Shown here: positions 1 through 11,300 of the stretch, piece after piece
Numbering within the stretch: the first letter of the stretch is position 1
Layout: each line of letters opens with the position of its first letter
Source: Pyrenophora tritici-repentis
Lineage: Eukaryota > Ascomycota > Dothideomycetes > Pleosporales > Pleosporaceae
Reading direction: 5' to 3'
DNA: 64,000 nt
Assembly: GCF_003171515.1 (NCBI RefSeq)
Contig: NC_089390.1
Coordinates: forward strand, 1,240,001 to 1,304,000
Notes under the pieces: generated by a model
The model's input: only the letters and a program-made list of their open reading frames with translations
Databases searched by the model: none
Told to the model about the DNA's origin: nothing
Translations under genes and position numbers: made by a program

Positions 1-265
1 ATCGCCAGCGGTCATTACGAATTTCCTTACTGTCCTACTTTAGCTTCGCTTCTTCTGCAGGCTGGTCTCACTGCAACGTTTATCACTGTGTAGCCATTTT
101 TAAGTCTAATTTCGCACTACATTTCATTGTGATCTTTATATGCGGTCCAAGAGCGTAAGAATCATATGAGGAGTTCAGGGTTCCTTATAGTAGAGAGGCT
201 TACATATTTTCTATTATTCCATATACTTATCTTCTGCCTTCCGCAAACTTTTATCATCGATCTCT
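1..265. other. Left-edge sequence, no gene seen
   Basis: The first 265 bases have no open frame that looks coding on either strand. They lie downstream of the minus-strand Hce2-like gene and probably hold its 3' untranslated region. Confidence 0.5.
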
Positions 266-839
266 TCATCGCGCATCCCTACTAACCCACCACTTTGCCT
301 CATGTCCATCACATCTCACTGTCCCCTCTGCTGCTACCCTACCACCGTGTAAAGGCGCAAACCTCTTTACGACTTCATCGATGATATCCGCAATATCTTG
401 ATTGTCCATGGCGAAACTAAAGTCGTGCGTTGTGTTGGGTATGGCAGCTATGCTGAACCCGCATGGTGAACCGACCATGCGTTGGCGGTAACCCTCTGGT
501 TTTCCTGTTAGAAGGGTGAATGTCAGTGTGATTTCAGGTGAAGGGATAATTGGATAGTGATAAGCGAACGTGTCGGCAAATATAGTAAGAGGGGTGGCTA
601 CCTGCAAGTGGTACAGCCCAATCTCCGGCGTCCATAAACACACTCCAACACGCCTCTTGACATTCCTTCACAGTGGGCGGATTTGAAGCTGACGTTGTGG
701 TATCTACGTAGGAGAGTACTTCGCAGTGCCCGATGGTCTGTTTGTTGCCCGCGCAATAGTTAATCGAGGGGCTTAGTCCTTGTGGCAGAGCGGTGATGGC
801 TGTAAAGAACAGCGACATTATCAAAGTGGTTCCGCGCAT
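266..839 (-). CDS. Small secreted cysteine-rich protein, Hce2/Ecp2-effector-like
   Basis: Two exons (839-602 and 504-266) joined across a 97-nt intron with GTAGCC donor and CTAACAG acceptor give 158 residues. The first ~20 residues (MRGTTLIMSLFFTAITALPQ) are a signal peptide. The mature part has six cysteines (NYC, GHC, KECQEAC, SPCGF, VRC). The order 'EC..AC – GDWAV – SPCGF – DIADIIDEVVKRF – GRVAAEG – C – KWWV' fits the Hce2 domain, named for homologues of the Cladosporium fulvum effector Ecp2. Family members are secreted and some induce host necrosis; whether this one does is unknown. The join is in phase and restores the domain, which neither frame has alone. The family call rests on pattern only; another small secreted cysteine-rich family is possible. 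Confidence 0.65.
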
Positions 840-1899
840 CTTGGTAGATTATTGATCTGAAGCTGATGTAAGATTACCGTTTAGTTTGACTGCGAAGTAG
901 GTATCGTGGAGCGACCGCCAACTCGATTACAAGCTCATGGCTTTATACACTCATCACCACGTCCTAGCAAATTCATATATTCAAACCATCACAACTCCAC
1001 ACAGCGATCATGTTCTTTCACACAAATTCCATTGGGTGTAGACTTGGCTGATGAAATGTGATGTGATGTGACGTCCAATGTGATGGTGTATAGTGCAGAT
1101 ACGAACTCAGAGTGATCAACTCGGGTCCATACGGAGTCGTATGCGACCAATCACTCCCTTCACCGTCGGTCCAAAGGAAGATGCTTGGATCGGGATCGCC
1201 CGTCATGTTCATTGCGGCGTAGGTTGTTTGTACGACGTAAGCAGCAATGCAATGAATGCGCAAGGAGAGGGGGCCTGTTCGGCGCTTAGCAAGCGAGTGC
1301 ATCCCTGCTGGCCAAAGGATGAGGTGGGGGCCGCGACCAATAAATTCGGTGGATGCGACTTACACCGCTTCTATCAATTTCTCTAGGGTTATTGGGGTGT
1401 TGGTAATGTCGCTTCCTGTGGTGTTGAGCTTCCTGTGCTTATTATTTGAATCCGCTGCTTCCTTGTCGGTAAAGCACACCCATGTTCCCCTTGATCACAG
1501 GGACAGTGGAGCATGTCGTCCGCGTCGAAAAAGGGCCATGCTGTCTTTTGGATGTGTTTGCTTCCCATGGGGCACCGCCTACTGTCCATAGAATACCCAT
1601 GAGACCTACCTGTTCGTCAGCATCAAACAAAAGCGATGTGCTGCTGCCTGAAATACGACATGTCTTTTTCTATATCAATATTATGCAGGTCATCATCAGC
1701 CTGTCCCAAATTCCTTATGTTGGCACATCACTTTGAGAATGACATCACAAGAAGGGGCATGTGTCTTTCTAGAAAAGTAAAATGTCTATTTGGTAAAATT
1801 CCTTCTCACAATACGCAAGATAGGTTATCAGTTGAAAAGTAAACACGGCTCTAGTCAAATTGTTAATCCTGACCACTCCGGAAACCACTACTCAAGCCC
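840..1899. other. Intergenic, ~1 kb
   Basis: This stretch holds the promoter of the Hce2-like gene at its left end. A minus-strand open frame at 1018-1302 has a protein-like central part (motif DPSIFLWTDGEGSDW) but no recognisable family and no clear splice partners, so I do not call it a gene. Nothing else was recognised. Confidence 0.4.
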
Positions 1900-2607
1900 C
1901 TACGAAGACTTTTGCGCATTCGGATCGTCCGTGAGAACAACGTAGAAACCCATGGGGCACTGTCCGTTACCGTTACTCTGCTTGAAAGACAATATCGTGT
2001 CCTTGGAGCACAACGCTCCACTAACCGTAACCTGTCCAATGTGAGGTGGGATTCCACAAGGCGAGGAGTTAATGATGTAGCTATGTCCCGGCAAAAGCGT
2101 TGGCGGTGGGTTCGGTGGGCTAGGTCCAGGGGCAGGCTGGTTGTTGTAAGTCGTCTGACCTGGTACCGCACCAGCGTTGATGGCGTATCCTGTGAAGGTA
2201 AAGTGTCCGCTACCAAAGTAGACGTAGAGACCCTTGTCGTCAGGGAAGTCGAAGACGAGATTACAGATCTTGCCTTGGGTGGCATCCGAGTCGAGTTGCA
2301 GGTTGAAGATTGTGCAGATGTCGTTTGGGGTGACGATGGCCCACTCTACTGATGGGAAGGGTGTGTTTGGGCTTGTGGCGGCAATGGGGACTAGGGCTGA
2401 TGTTGAAATGGCGCCATTGGGCAGTCTACCGTCGGGCTGTGCAGAGTTGGTAGGGCATTTGGGCTGGGGTGGTGGTGGTGGTGGTGGCGGTTTGCCATTT
2501 GCTTTGCCATTGGCCTTTCCAGGGTTTGAGAGTCCTGGTGGGCCTGGTGGAGGCGGTGCGGCAAGGGCTGTAGCCAAAAGCATAGAAAGAATAGCAAATG
2601 TCTTCAT
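1900..2607 (-). CDS. Secreted But2-domain-like protein
   Basis: A single exon of 235 residues. I place the start at the ATG at 2607, where MKTFAILSMLLATALA forms a clean signal peptide; the frame is open 18 codons further up but that would bury the signal. After it comes a proline/glycine-rich linker (residues ~17-48, including a run of eight prolines), then a globular part with cysteines in CPTN, DICTIF, KICNLVF, SPCGI, ALCSK and GQCPMGF. The pattern 'ISTSALVPIA…P….VEWAIVTP….C.IFNL….CNLVFDFP' resembles the But2 C-terminal domain common in fungal secreted or wall proteins. The molecular function of that domain is not established. Family call is by pattern. Confidence 0.6.
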   Translation of the reverse strand: MKTFAILSMLLATALAAPPPPGPPGLSNPGKANGKANGKPPPPPPPPQPKCPTNSAQPDGRLPNGAISTSALVPIAATSPNTPFPSVEWAIVTPNDICTIFNLQLDSDATQGKICNLVFDFPDDKGLYVYFGSGHFTFTGYAINAGAVPGQTTYNNQPAPGPSPPNPPPTLLPGHSYIINSSPCGIPPHIGQVTVSGALCSKDTILSFKQSNGNGQCPMGFYVVLTDDPNAQKSS

Positions 2608-4290
2608 AGTGAGGTACGTAATATTGGTTCGACAGCTGTCATGTATCGGCGGAGGAGGCAAGTGGAGTACTTGCTGACGTAGACTTGTGGATACAAAACA
2701 AGAACCAAAGTGAAGATACCTTCTTTGACAGACAGCCTTGCCATTTTATACTTTTTCTTCCCTTTGAGCGTTCATTTCAGCTGCCCTTTCCCAGGCTGAT
2801 TTGCATGTTACCAACACCCGATTAACGTTTCCGCACCAGAGCTGAATGCGCCTGATATTTCCGCAATTATACATTACTACTGAGTTGTAAGCACGCTAGA
2901 GGGTTGTGGCGCGCCACGTCCGGTGCAAGGAGGTTTAGGTGCGCCTCCACATCCTAGTATCTGCGGAAGAAACAAAGGCAGCTCGGTAGGCTTGCAGGTA
3001 GTGGTCGCTAGCTGAAGGTTAAGCTGGCAGATCGTCCTGGCCTCATAACGGCTGGGCGTTTGTCCGATAAAGTCAAGTAGCCAGGCGAACTATTGGCAGA
3101 TGGTGTGTTTCAGATAGCCAAGGCAATTGTTCTACGTTTTACCTGTTCGCAGAAGTGCTGGCCATCTCTTCCCAAGGCGATCAGGTGTATCTAATGTGTG
3201 ACTCAGTATGCCGGTAGTCTCAAAAGCCACTGGGTATTTGTGATGAGATGAGAGCGATGCCACTATGATGATCTGCAAATGTAGACGCGTCTTATATTGA
3301 ATGCTGACGCCAAAAACAGCAGATCACAGCCTACGCGAAAAAGTAAACACCTTGGAAGCCGAGAATTTTCATCTAGAATTTTTAGTCTCCGCCGGGTAAC
3401 TGCCGCTCTTCCACAGGATGCCATACGTATGAAAAGTGGCGTTTGCGGGGCGCACCTAGGCGTGGTCAAGCTTGAAACGAGCTTGTCTTTTGAGTTCAGC
3501 TGGTAGCCCAGATACAGTCCTTGAGTCATTTAAGAGTTTGTGAAAAATTCACATGTGTCGGTTGCAAATGTCGTGCCGTGGTATGTCGTACAAAGAAGAC
3601 GAGAGGTGGCCGACCTGCAGGGTAGCTGCTGTGCGGCGTTTAACTACCAATTCAAGAGCCGACATTGGATCGCATGCAGTGCTGCAATGAAGATGCTGTA
3701 CTCGGGTCGCATAATATGTCATGCAAGACGTCCACCTTACATTCGTTCATGGATCGAAACATTGAATATTCACCCTATGCGCTTCATCTCCCTTGCATAG
3801 CAACGCACATCAACGTGTAGGCTACGGAATGAACCCGTCGCATGTTAACCATGTGTCACTGAAACAGTGCGAAAATTACACATGTCAGTTGAAGGACTTT
3901 GTGTGAGGCAGATGCGGGAATAGGGAAAGGTGGGATGGCGCACTGGTTACACAAAGCACAGGTGCGAGGCAAGGGAGAATAGAGGCCAGAGGCTAATGGA
4001 ACGTCATGTTAGTCGTCACAGAAGGAGAATCGAATGTCAGGATAGGTAAGAAGGAGATAGTTGTTCAAGAACATCTACCTCTACGAAGCGAATAACTCAA
4101 GAGAATCATGCACAGGGGGACGAAGATTTGTTTTCAAGATCGATTGCAACGACAGCATCCCCTACTAATTACAATTACCCTTTCCAGCGCCAAGGATATC
4201 AAACTGGAAGCGAAGGCAAATCCTCTATGCTAGATGCTCGTGTAAAGTCATAGCCTAGCCGTAGATAGGCTCAATTGAAAGATATGACAT
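2608..4290. other. Intergenic, ~1.7 kb
   Basis: It contains the promoter of the But2-like gene on the right of that gene and the 3' flank of the GPI-protein gene. Short open frames at 3263-3529 and 3540-3800 have no protein-like composition or start context. No RNA gene or repeat was recognised. Confidence 0.5.
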
Positions 4291-5115
4291 TTACAAGAAG
4301 AAAGCAGCGAAAGCACCGATACCGGCAGCGAAGCCAGCGGCGTTGAGAGAAGAAGCAGCACCGGGGAACTCAGGAGGAGCGGAAGGCTTGACGTAGCCAC
4401 CAGTCTTGGTAGCGACACCGGTGCCGGCAGGAGGAACGCCAGTGCCAGCGGGGGGAACGCCAGTGCCGGCAGGGACAGAGGGGTAGGGAGCACCACCGCC
4501 GGGGATAGAGGGGTAAGGAGCAGGGCCAGGAGGAGTGGGCTTGTTGCCACCGGGAACCTGGGGGGTAGCGGTGGGGTAAGGGACGGTAACGGTGATGGTA
4601 GTGGAGCTGATGCAAGAGGTGGTGGCCTCAGGAACCTGGGGAGTCTTGGTAGTCTCCGGGTGGGCAGGAACCTCGGGGGTCTTGGTGGAGGCAGGGTAGC
4701 CAGGAACCTCGGGGGTCTTGGTAGAGGCAGGGTAGCCAGGAACCTGGGGGGTCTTGGTGGAGGCAGGGTAGGAGGGGACCTCGGGGGTCTTGGTGGAGGC
4801 AGGGTAGGAGGGGACCTCGGGGGTCTTGGTGGAGGCAGGGTGGGCGGGAACCTCAGGAGTGGGCTTGCCAGAGGACATGGATACAACAGGGACCATGGGG
4901 GTGGGGGTACCCTTCTCCTCAGTGCAGGTGGTAGTGGCGGCCGGGACCTCGGGGGTGTGGGCCGGGTACTCAGGAGCAGGGGGAGTACCGGCTGGGTAGT
5001 TGGGTGCGGCCGGGCTCGAAGAAGAGGCAGCTGGAGGGGCAGCTGGGTAGCCGCCGTATTGGGGAACGGCGGCAGCAAGGCTGGCGAAAGCAGCGACGGC
5101 GATGGAGTAACGCAT
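4291..5115 (-). CDS. GPI-anchored, proline/threonine-rich repeat cell wall protein
   Basis: A single exon of 274 residues. Residues 1-16 (MRYSIAVAAFASLAAA) are a signal peptide and the last ~20 residues are a small-residue/hydrophobic tail (AAGFAAGIGAFAAFFL) typical of a GPI-attachment signal. Between them is a Pro/Thr/Ser/Ala-rich region likely to be O-glycosylated, with six tandem copies of a 12-residue unit (PASTKTPEVPSY type) and a shorter GTGVPPA repeat near the C-terminus. Only two cysteines are visible (TTTCTEE, TTSCISS). No catalytic domain is present, so a structural or adhesion role at the wall is inferred. Repeat number probably varies between strains. Confidence 0.8.
   Translation of the reverse strand: MRYSIAVAAFASLAAAVPQYGGYPAAPPAASSSSPAAPNYPAGTPPAPEYPAHTPEVPAATTTCTEEKGTPTPMVPVVSMSSGKPTPEVPAHPASTKTPEVPSYPASTKTPEVPSYPASTKTPQVPGYPASTKTPEVPGYPASTKTPEVPAHPETTKTPQVPEATTSCISSTTITVTVPYPTATPQVPGGNKPTPPGPAPYPSIPGGGAPYPSVPAGTGVPPAGTGVPPAGTGVATKTGGYVKPSAPPEFPGAASSLNAAGFAAGIGAFAAFFL
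4632..4858 (-). repeat. 36-bp coding minisatellite, about six units
   Basis: Inside the GPI-protein gene, a 36-bp unit encoding PASTKTPEVPxY recurs about six times head to tail. Several units differ by only a few bases, which points to recent expansion or homogenisation rather than selection on protein alone. Confidence 0.85.
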
Positions 5116-8100
5116 TTTGATGGTAGGGTATTATAAACGGTGAGGTGGAGTTGATAGGTGGGTAGAGGAGATGGTAGAGGTGTCGCGTGTGTATTAAGGA
5201 TAGTATTAGTTGGTAACAACGAATGGACGACTCGAAGGTCAAAGGACTTGTAGCTCGAAAGGTTGGCTGTGAAGTGAGGGAAAAGTAGGTTGTGAGCACA
5301 CTGTCATCTTATGTATCTCAGGGAGATTACCAGCACGGTAGCGCGGACCGGAAACAAGTGGCCACTGAAAGGGGGAGACAGGACAGGCGACAGGGGCACC
5401 AACATCTAGGCTCCGTAAGTGGTCTGGCGTACGTCAGGGCTACTGCAGGCACCAGGCCATCCTGCCGCGTTGCTAGCCACTCCGAGGACGTGCGTACCTG
5501 ATGCTAGCACTCATTCGGCAGGTTGGCTGTAGATGGTTGCGGTGGCTTCTCGTGTTGCAGAAATGAGCGGCCGATGGAGCCTCTTGTGTTGTTGCACGAG
5601 GCCTGACCTGGCCGACGGCCGTCTATGTACCTACCACTACCCTACAGTCTTCCAGCGCCAGGCACTTCACTTCAATCGCGCGGCCAAGGGGAGGGGGACC
5701 ACATCTCCACATCCATCACATTGTTGAATGGCACGTTCACTGCAACCGGCCTTTGCGTCGTGCGCAAGCAAGTGGCCATCTCGGCAGACTGCCTCTTCAG
5801 GAGACCCGACGTCCGCCTCCGTCCCTATCTCCCTCCCTATCGCTGCCCGTTGAACAGCGGTTCTCCACCATGGCATGGATCATCCATAAATGCGCTTGCG
5901 AACTGGAGATCATTATCCCGAAATAGCGTGTGCATGCTGTCGTCGTCGCAGATTCTGCAGGGCGCGTCAGCAACTTACTTTTGTTTGCAAACATGGCCAT
6001 GACTACTGTACAGCCCTACTTTTCACCCCCCAAACCCACATGGCATCTTGCATGCTACGTCAGCCATGCGCCTTTGCATTGTCGCCGTTGTCCTACCGAG
6101 CGCTTCTGCGTGTGCGTGTGCGAAGCGCTGCCGCCCTGGGGCATAATGCCATTTGCAGAGACCACTTTGCCAAGAGGGGAGATGAAGCCCGCTTACCTAC
6201 ACGGCCTAGCGTCTTCTGTCCCCCGACCTTCATCTCGGCTTCGTTTCTGGCACCGTCTCAGTCTGGATGCTGACGCCTCCCCGAGTCCATTGAGTTGACC
6301 TTCATCTCCACTTTCTCACCCCGACTTTTCCTTGCATGTTCGTCATGAATCGATGCTTCCTCTTCGTATCTGTCATCTCGGCACCCACTGCTGGGCCTTG
6401 ACCGCCTCGCGCCTGGCAAACACGTGCCGCCACATGCATTCACCCAGCAGTCAGCCAGCAATATTCCGGTTGGCGTCGGCGACACGGTCCATAATACCCT
6501 GCCAATCGTCTGCGATCTCGCCTCACGATAAATGGCGATCATATCGATGCTCGCCTTAATGGTTACCTTCTCCGGCTGGTGACATCGCGCCGGTAACGGA
6601 AGCGACGCATCGCCGTCACATAATTCCATAAAGAGGCAAAATCATGGCGCTTGTGTCTTGTGATTGGCTCAATCAAGTTCCTTCTGTCCTGGCCCGTGAT
6701 CAACAGGGGGACCCACGGACACCTCATCATCTCCCTCGCATGCAGCGACGCAGTCCACGCACCATGTGCTGTTGGACCTGCAATCTACTCAGTAGACTCT
6801 GAAGCCTTTCTAAACTATCTTGCCGTTGCGGACATGCACCACCGGCTGGTCGCAACTCCTATTCAATTCACTCAAGGTCTATGCCTAGCACACTGCGGCC
6901 TAGATTCTCGCCTCTTCGGTTGGCCAACCAGACAACTGAACGTAGACAGGAAACCTTCGTCCTCGCTTTCCACGCAGAACTCCGTGTCCCAGTCACAAAA
7001 AATCTTCCCAAGCGTCAAGAACGTACACACTGATGTCCAGCTACATGCCGCAGACATCACATTAGATAGACTAGATAACCGGAATCATGAAGGCAGTTTC
7101 AATCCTCACACGCACAAAACAGTCATACCGGTCATATCTCAAATCCTTGTGCAATCCAGTACCGACAACTTTTCGATACTCCACACGCAACATACACCGC
7201 ACTTACTAGACCTTCATCAACGCATTGTTTAAACTCACAGCAAGTCTAACTAGACCTTTCTTTATCCGCCCCGTCCCGACTCGATCATACGAGCTGCAGC
7301 CCCGGCTTTCCCAACCCACGAGACAATTACCATCTTACACCAGCCTACGCCATGTAAGCCTGCACCAACCCAGTAGTCCGGTACTGCGGCCATGTTTCGG
7401 GATCAGCTGAGAAGTCCAATTGCTTGCCTCCTCAACACAAGAGGCTTCCCAGGCCATTGGGCTGAAGCGCAGGATATGCCACGCTGATTTTCGTTCGAAA
7501 CTTTTCTGCCAGAATCCAGAGAGAAACCATTCCGATTTCGCATGCCGGAACAACCGTTGAGGACAACATCATTACTACATTGGTAGCCAGGTCATGCACT
7601 TTTCCAAGGTCGGCTGCAATAGCACCGTGACGCCTGTACTGATGGTACTTTCAAGGCCTGCGGAACCACGTTCTAGGCGATACCCAATGTGTGTGTGTGT
7701 GAAGGTGAGGAACACAAAGACGTCTGAAACTGTGCAGGGAGACCGTGGACCTTGTGGTGGTGACATAGATAGAACAAAGTGGGATAAGGCGCCATAGAGG
7801 AGCTGTATATCAGACGGGAACGAGTGTTTCTCTTCACTGGATTTCAGAAAAGCACTCGATGTGTTGTTCTACCGCAGTCACCGAGGGAACACGTATACCT
7901 CAACATACAGCTCAAGCTTCACCACCAACGAAAAAAACACATGGGAGACAGTAGTTGGTCAGTGATAAAAGTGTACTTTATCCTATACTCACACAGGCCT
8001 AGGCATACATACAAACATCCATCGATACAAGTTTCAATGCCTGAGCCAACAACGCCTTGCTAAGAGAGAAGAAACATGTTCAAAGTCCGTTGGGAACCAC

Positions 8101-8314
8101 ACCTATGCAATTCATACCATCCCTTCAATAGCACATCAGTGTCCATGCTATGCCATGCCATGCTTACAACGCCTTCTTCAAAGTACAACGACACTACGCC
8201 TGGAAACGCCCATGACCGAAGAGACACGCGCGCCTATGAGTGATATGGCGCTCAATCGAATGTGGGGGGTCAACATGCGCCAGGCTATTTTTTCATCTCA
8301 CAACTTCCGCCACC
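5116..8314. other. Gene-poor stretch, ~3.2 kb
   Basis: The left part must hold the promoter of the GPI-protein gene; the right end holds the 3' region of MOT1. Open frames here (for example 6651-7232 plus strand) lack domains, signal peptides or protein-like composition. A short GT run lies near 7687-7700. Pyrimidine-rich plus-strand tracts at 6,000-7,400 could belong to an untranslated or noncoding transcript, but nothing in the sequence proves it. Confidence 0.4.
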
Positions 8315-11300
8315 TTATGCCTTCATTTTGCCCAGGAACCCGTCAAGATCGAATTCCTCATCGTACTGCTTTTCGTCCCATAGCTCACCCAATTCATCCA
8401 AGAAGCCCTTCTTGCCCTTCTCCCTCAATGCACCCGTCGCATCAACAGCGTCGTTTTCGTCGATGCCCGTGCGATCGTCTTTGGCGTTGCTCGGTGGAGC
8501 GGGGAGCGCGGCGGGGTCATTCGAGTCGGCGGATACGTTGAAGAGATCGAGAATCTGGTCCGTCTGCATAGACTGTAGACCTGCGTTTTGTTGGTTTACC
8601 ACTGTGGAGGCGATGTCGATCTTGAAACGTTGTAGACTAGAGGGCATGTTAGCGAAATTCTTTTCAGGAAATTCTTATGAGTACAAGGGTATACATACTT
8701 CAAGATCTTCTCCTCCAGAGTACCGCGCGTCACGATACGGTATACGTTGACCACCTTCTTCTGACCGATACGATGCGCGCGGTCCATGGCCTGAATATCT
8801 TTCTGTGGGTTCCAGTCGTGTTCGACGAAGATGACAGTATCCGCACCGGTCAAGTTCAGACCCAGACCACCGACGCTAGTCGTGAGAAGCAAGACATCGT
8901 ACGAGGGATCAGTGTTGAACTTGTTGACAATCTCCTGGCGCTTTGTAGCTTCGACACCACCATCCAGACGCATAAATTGCACCGATGGCAGAAGTTTCTC
9001 AAGCACATTGTGTTGTACCATGTCGAGCATCTCTTTCATCTGGCAGAAGACCAGAGCGCGATGTTGCGACACAGCTTCCGGTAGGTCGCCGTTGGCATTT
9101 GCGGACTTGTCGCTGACTACATCAGAGGCACCAATACCGCAGTCTACGAGGAGATCCTTGAGAGCGCCGAGCTTTGGTGCGTGCACAATATCGTCAATCG
9201 TAGTGTTGTTCTTCTTCAGATACTGCTGTGTAGGCTCGTAGGCTTTGTTGGAGGGGCCCTTGACGACGAGAGAAGGTGAGTTGCACAGCTTCTTCATGTA
9301 CTGTAGAGCCTGGAAGATATGTTGCTTGCTCTCGCGGTCGGCGTTGCCGGCCTTGGACTGTATCTCCTTGCCCTGGCGTTTGGTGAAGTCATCGAAGAGG
9401 TTGCGCTGGAGCTCAGACAAGTCGCAGTAGTAGTTCTGCAGAATCTTTGGTGGGAGGTCGTCCAGTACCTCTTCCTTGAGACGACGGAGGAGGAAGGGAA
9501 GGACCTGTTTGTGCAGAGCTTCAATAGCTAGCGCACCTCGCTCTTGCTCCTTTGAAGAGCTCTTAGCAAACCTAGACGCAGCAATGGGCTTCGCGAAACG
9601 CTCCTGGAAGACCTTCTCAGTGCCAAGGAAGCCGGGCATCAAGAAGTCGAACAGAGACCACAGTTCGAGGACGTTGTTCTGAATAGGAGTACCAGAGAGG
9701 ATGAGACGGTGGTTCGACTGGAATTGCTTGACAGCCTGGCTAGTCTTTGACTTGGAGTTCTTGATCAGATGGCCTTCATCCAGAACACAGTAGTTCCAAT
9801 TGATTGGCTTGAGAATATCGGCATCGTTCCTGCAGATGTCGTAGGAAGTGATGACAATGTCTACCTTGTCAAGCTCGTTCCTGTGTTGACCGCGAATCGG
9901 TGGCGAGCCAACGTAGGCGACACAGCTGAGGAATGGCGCGTATTGGCGAATCTCCTGCTGCCAGTGACCGGACAGTGTGGGCGGGCACACGATGAGCGAT
10001 GGTAGACGTCGGAAGTTTGGATCGCCTGACTTGGCAAATTCCGCGGCACGCATGTGATGGTCGCTAGCCACCATGCAAAGCGTTTGTAGTGTTTTGCCGA
10101 GACCCATGTCGTCGCAAAGAATACCGTGAAGGTTGTATCGGTTGAGGAAGGCCAACCAGTTGACACCATCTTGCTGGTAAGAACGGAGAGTCGCCTTGAT
10201 GCCAACAGGGATCTCGAAAGGCTCTACCTTCTTCGCATCGAGCATCTGAGCGACAAACTTTCGTTCCCGATCCCGACCCTTTAGTAGGGACTCTGGCAGA
10301 TCGGGCGGATCAGGAATACCAGACTCCAGTGGTACGAGCTTGACAAGCGTAGCGAAACTAGTAGTCGCTAGTAGTCGGACATCGTTGTCGGAATCGCTCA
10401 TACGTCCGAGAACAGGGGTGATCAGGAAGATGACATATGGTAGGATGGCGTCTTCCATGACGTGTATTAAATGGTAAATGCACTCGATGGCTCCTTGGCG
10501 GGCATGCACATTTCCACCATCACTGATAGTCGGTAGTACGCTCTCGACGAGCATCGTTACACCCTGAACAGACATGACGCTGCATATTGTCGCGAAACAC
10601 TTGGCAGCTGCATATCTCAGGACGTAGAGCTTGCTCTGCAAAGCCTTTGCGATGAGTGGGAGGAGTTCTTTTACAAAATTTCTGACGCTGGGGTGGAAGC
10701 TGCCAACAAGGGCGCGCAAAGTCGAGAGAGCGTCGACAACTTCCTGGCCAAAGACGCCGTCCTCGTTGAAGATGTGCGCAGGGAGTGTCGCCTCTGTGAA
10801 GGCTTCTTTGATTGGACGTTCGATCAAATCCTTCAAGATGGGCACCTTGTCGAAAATCTCAGCGCCGAAACTCGAGACGACTTGTTCAAGACCCTCGCGA
10901 GCGCCACGTTTGGTAATACGAGCAGCCCGTGACTCTTCTGCAAATCGAGCAGCATCCGGGTGGTCGCGTATGTCTTCGTCCTTCTTGAGTGTAAGAATAC
11001 CCGTTTCGATGTGTGATTGCCCAGCGAATTCGGGAGTTTCGGCCGTCTCCATGCAATAGAACTTGACCAAGTTCCCGACAACTTTGTTGACGACACCAGT
11101 TCTCTTTGCGTTGACCAAGTAAACGATGTATCCAGCAACGGCAGCCGCAGAGCGCTTCTGTAACTCGGCATTCTCTTCCTTCTTGACACTGTCCATCATA
11201 GCCTTGATGGGTGGTGATGGCTTCTTCGGAGGAGAGTTGAGCGCTACAAGTGCTCCAGCGGCAGCAGCCTTGATACGCACGTCGCGCTCTTCCTTGATGT

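Noticed and set aside
4248..5219. A 323-codon minus-strand frame overlapping the GPI-protein gene, and long plus-strand frames opposite it
   Set aside because: They are frame-shifted readings of the same repetitive, GC-rich coding DNA; only the frame at 4291-5115 has a signal peptide and GPI tail.
6651..7232. A 193-codon plus-strand open frame
   Set aside because: No domain, signal, membrane pattern or supporting splice sites, and its composition reflects pyrimidine-rich DNA.
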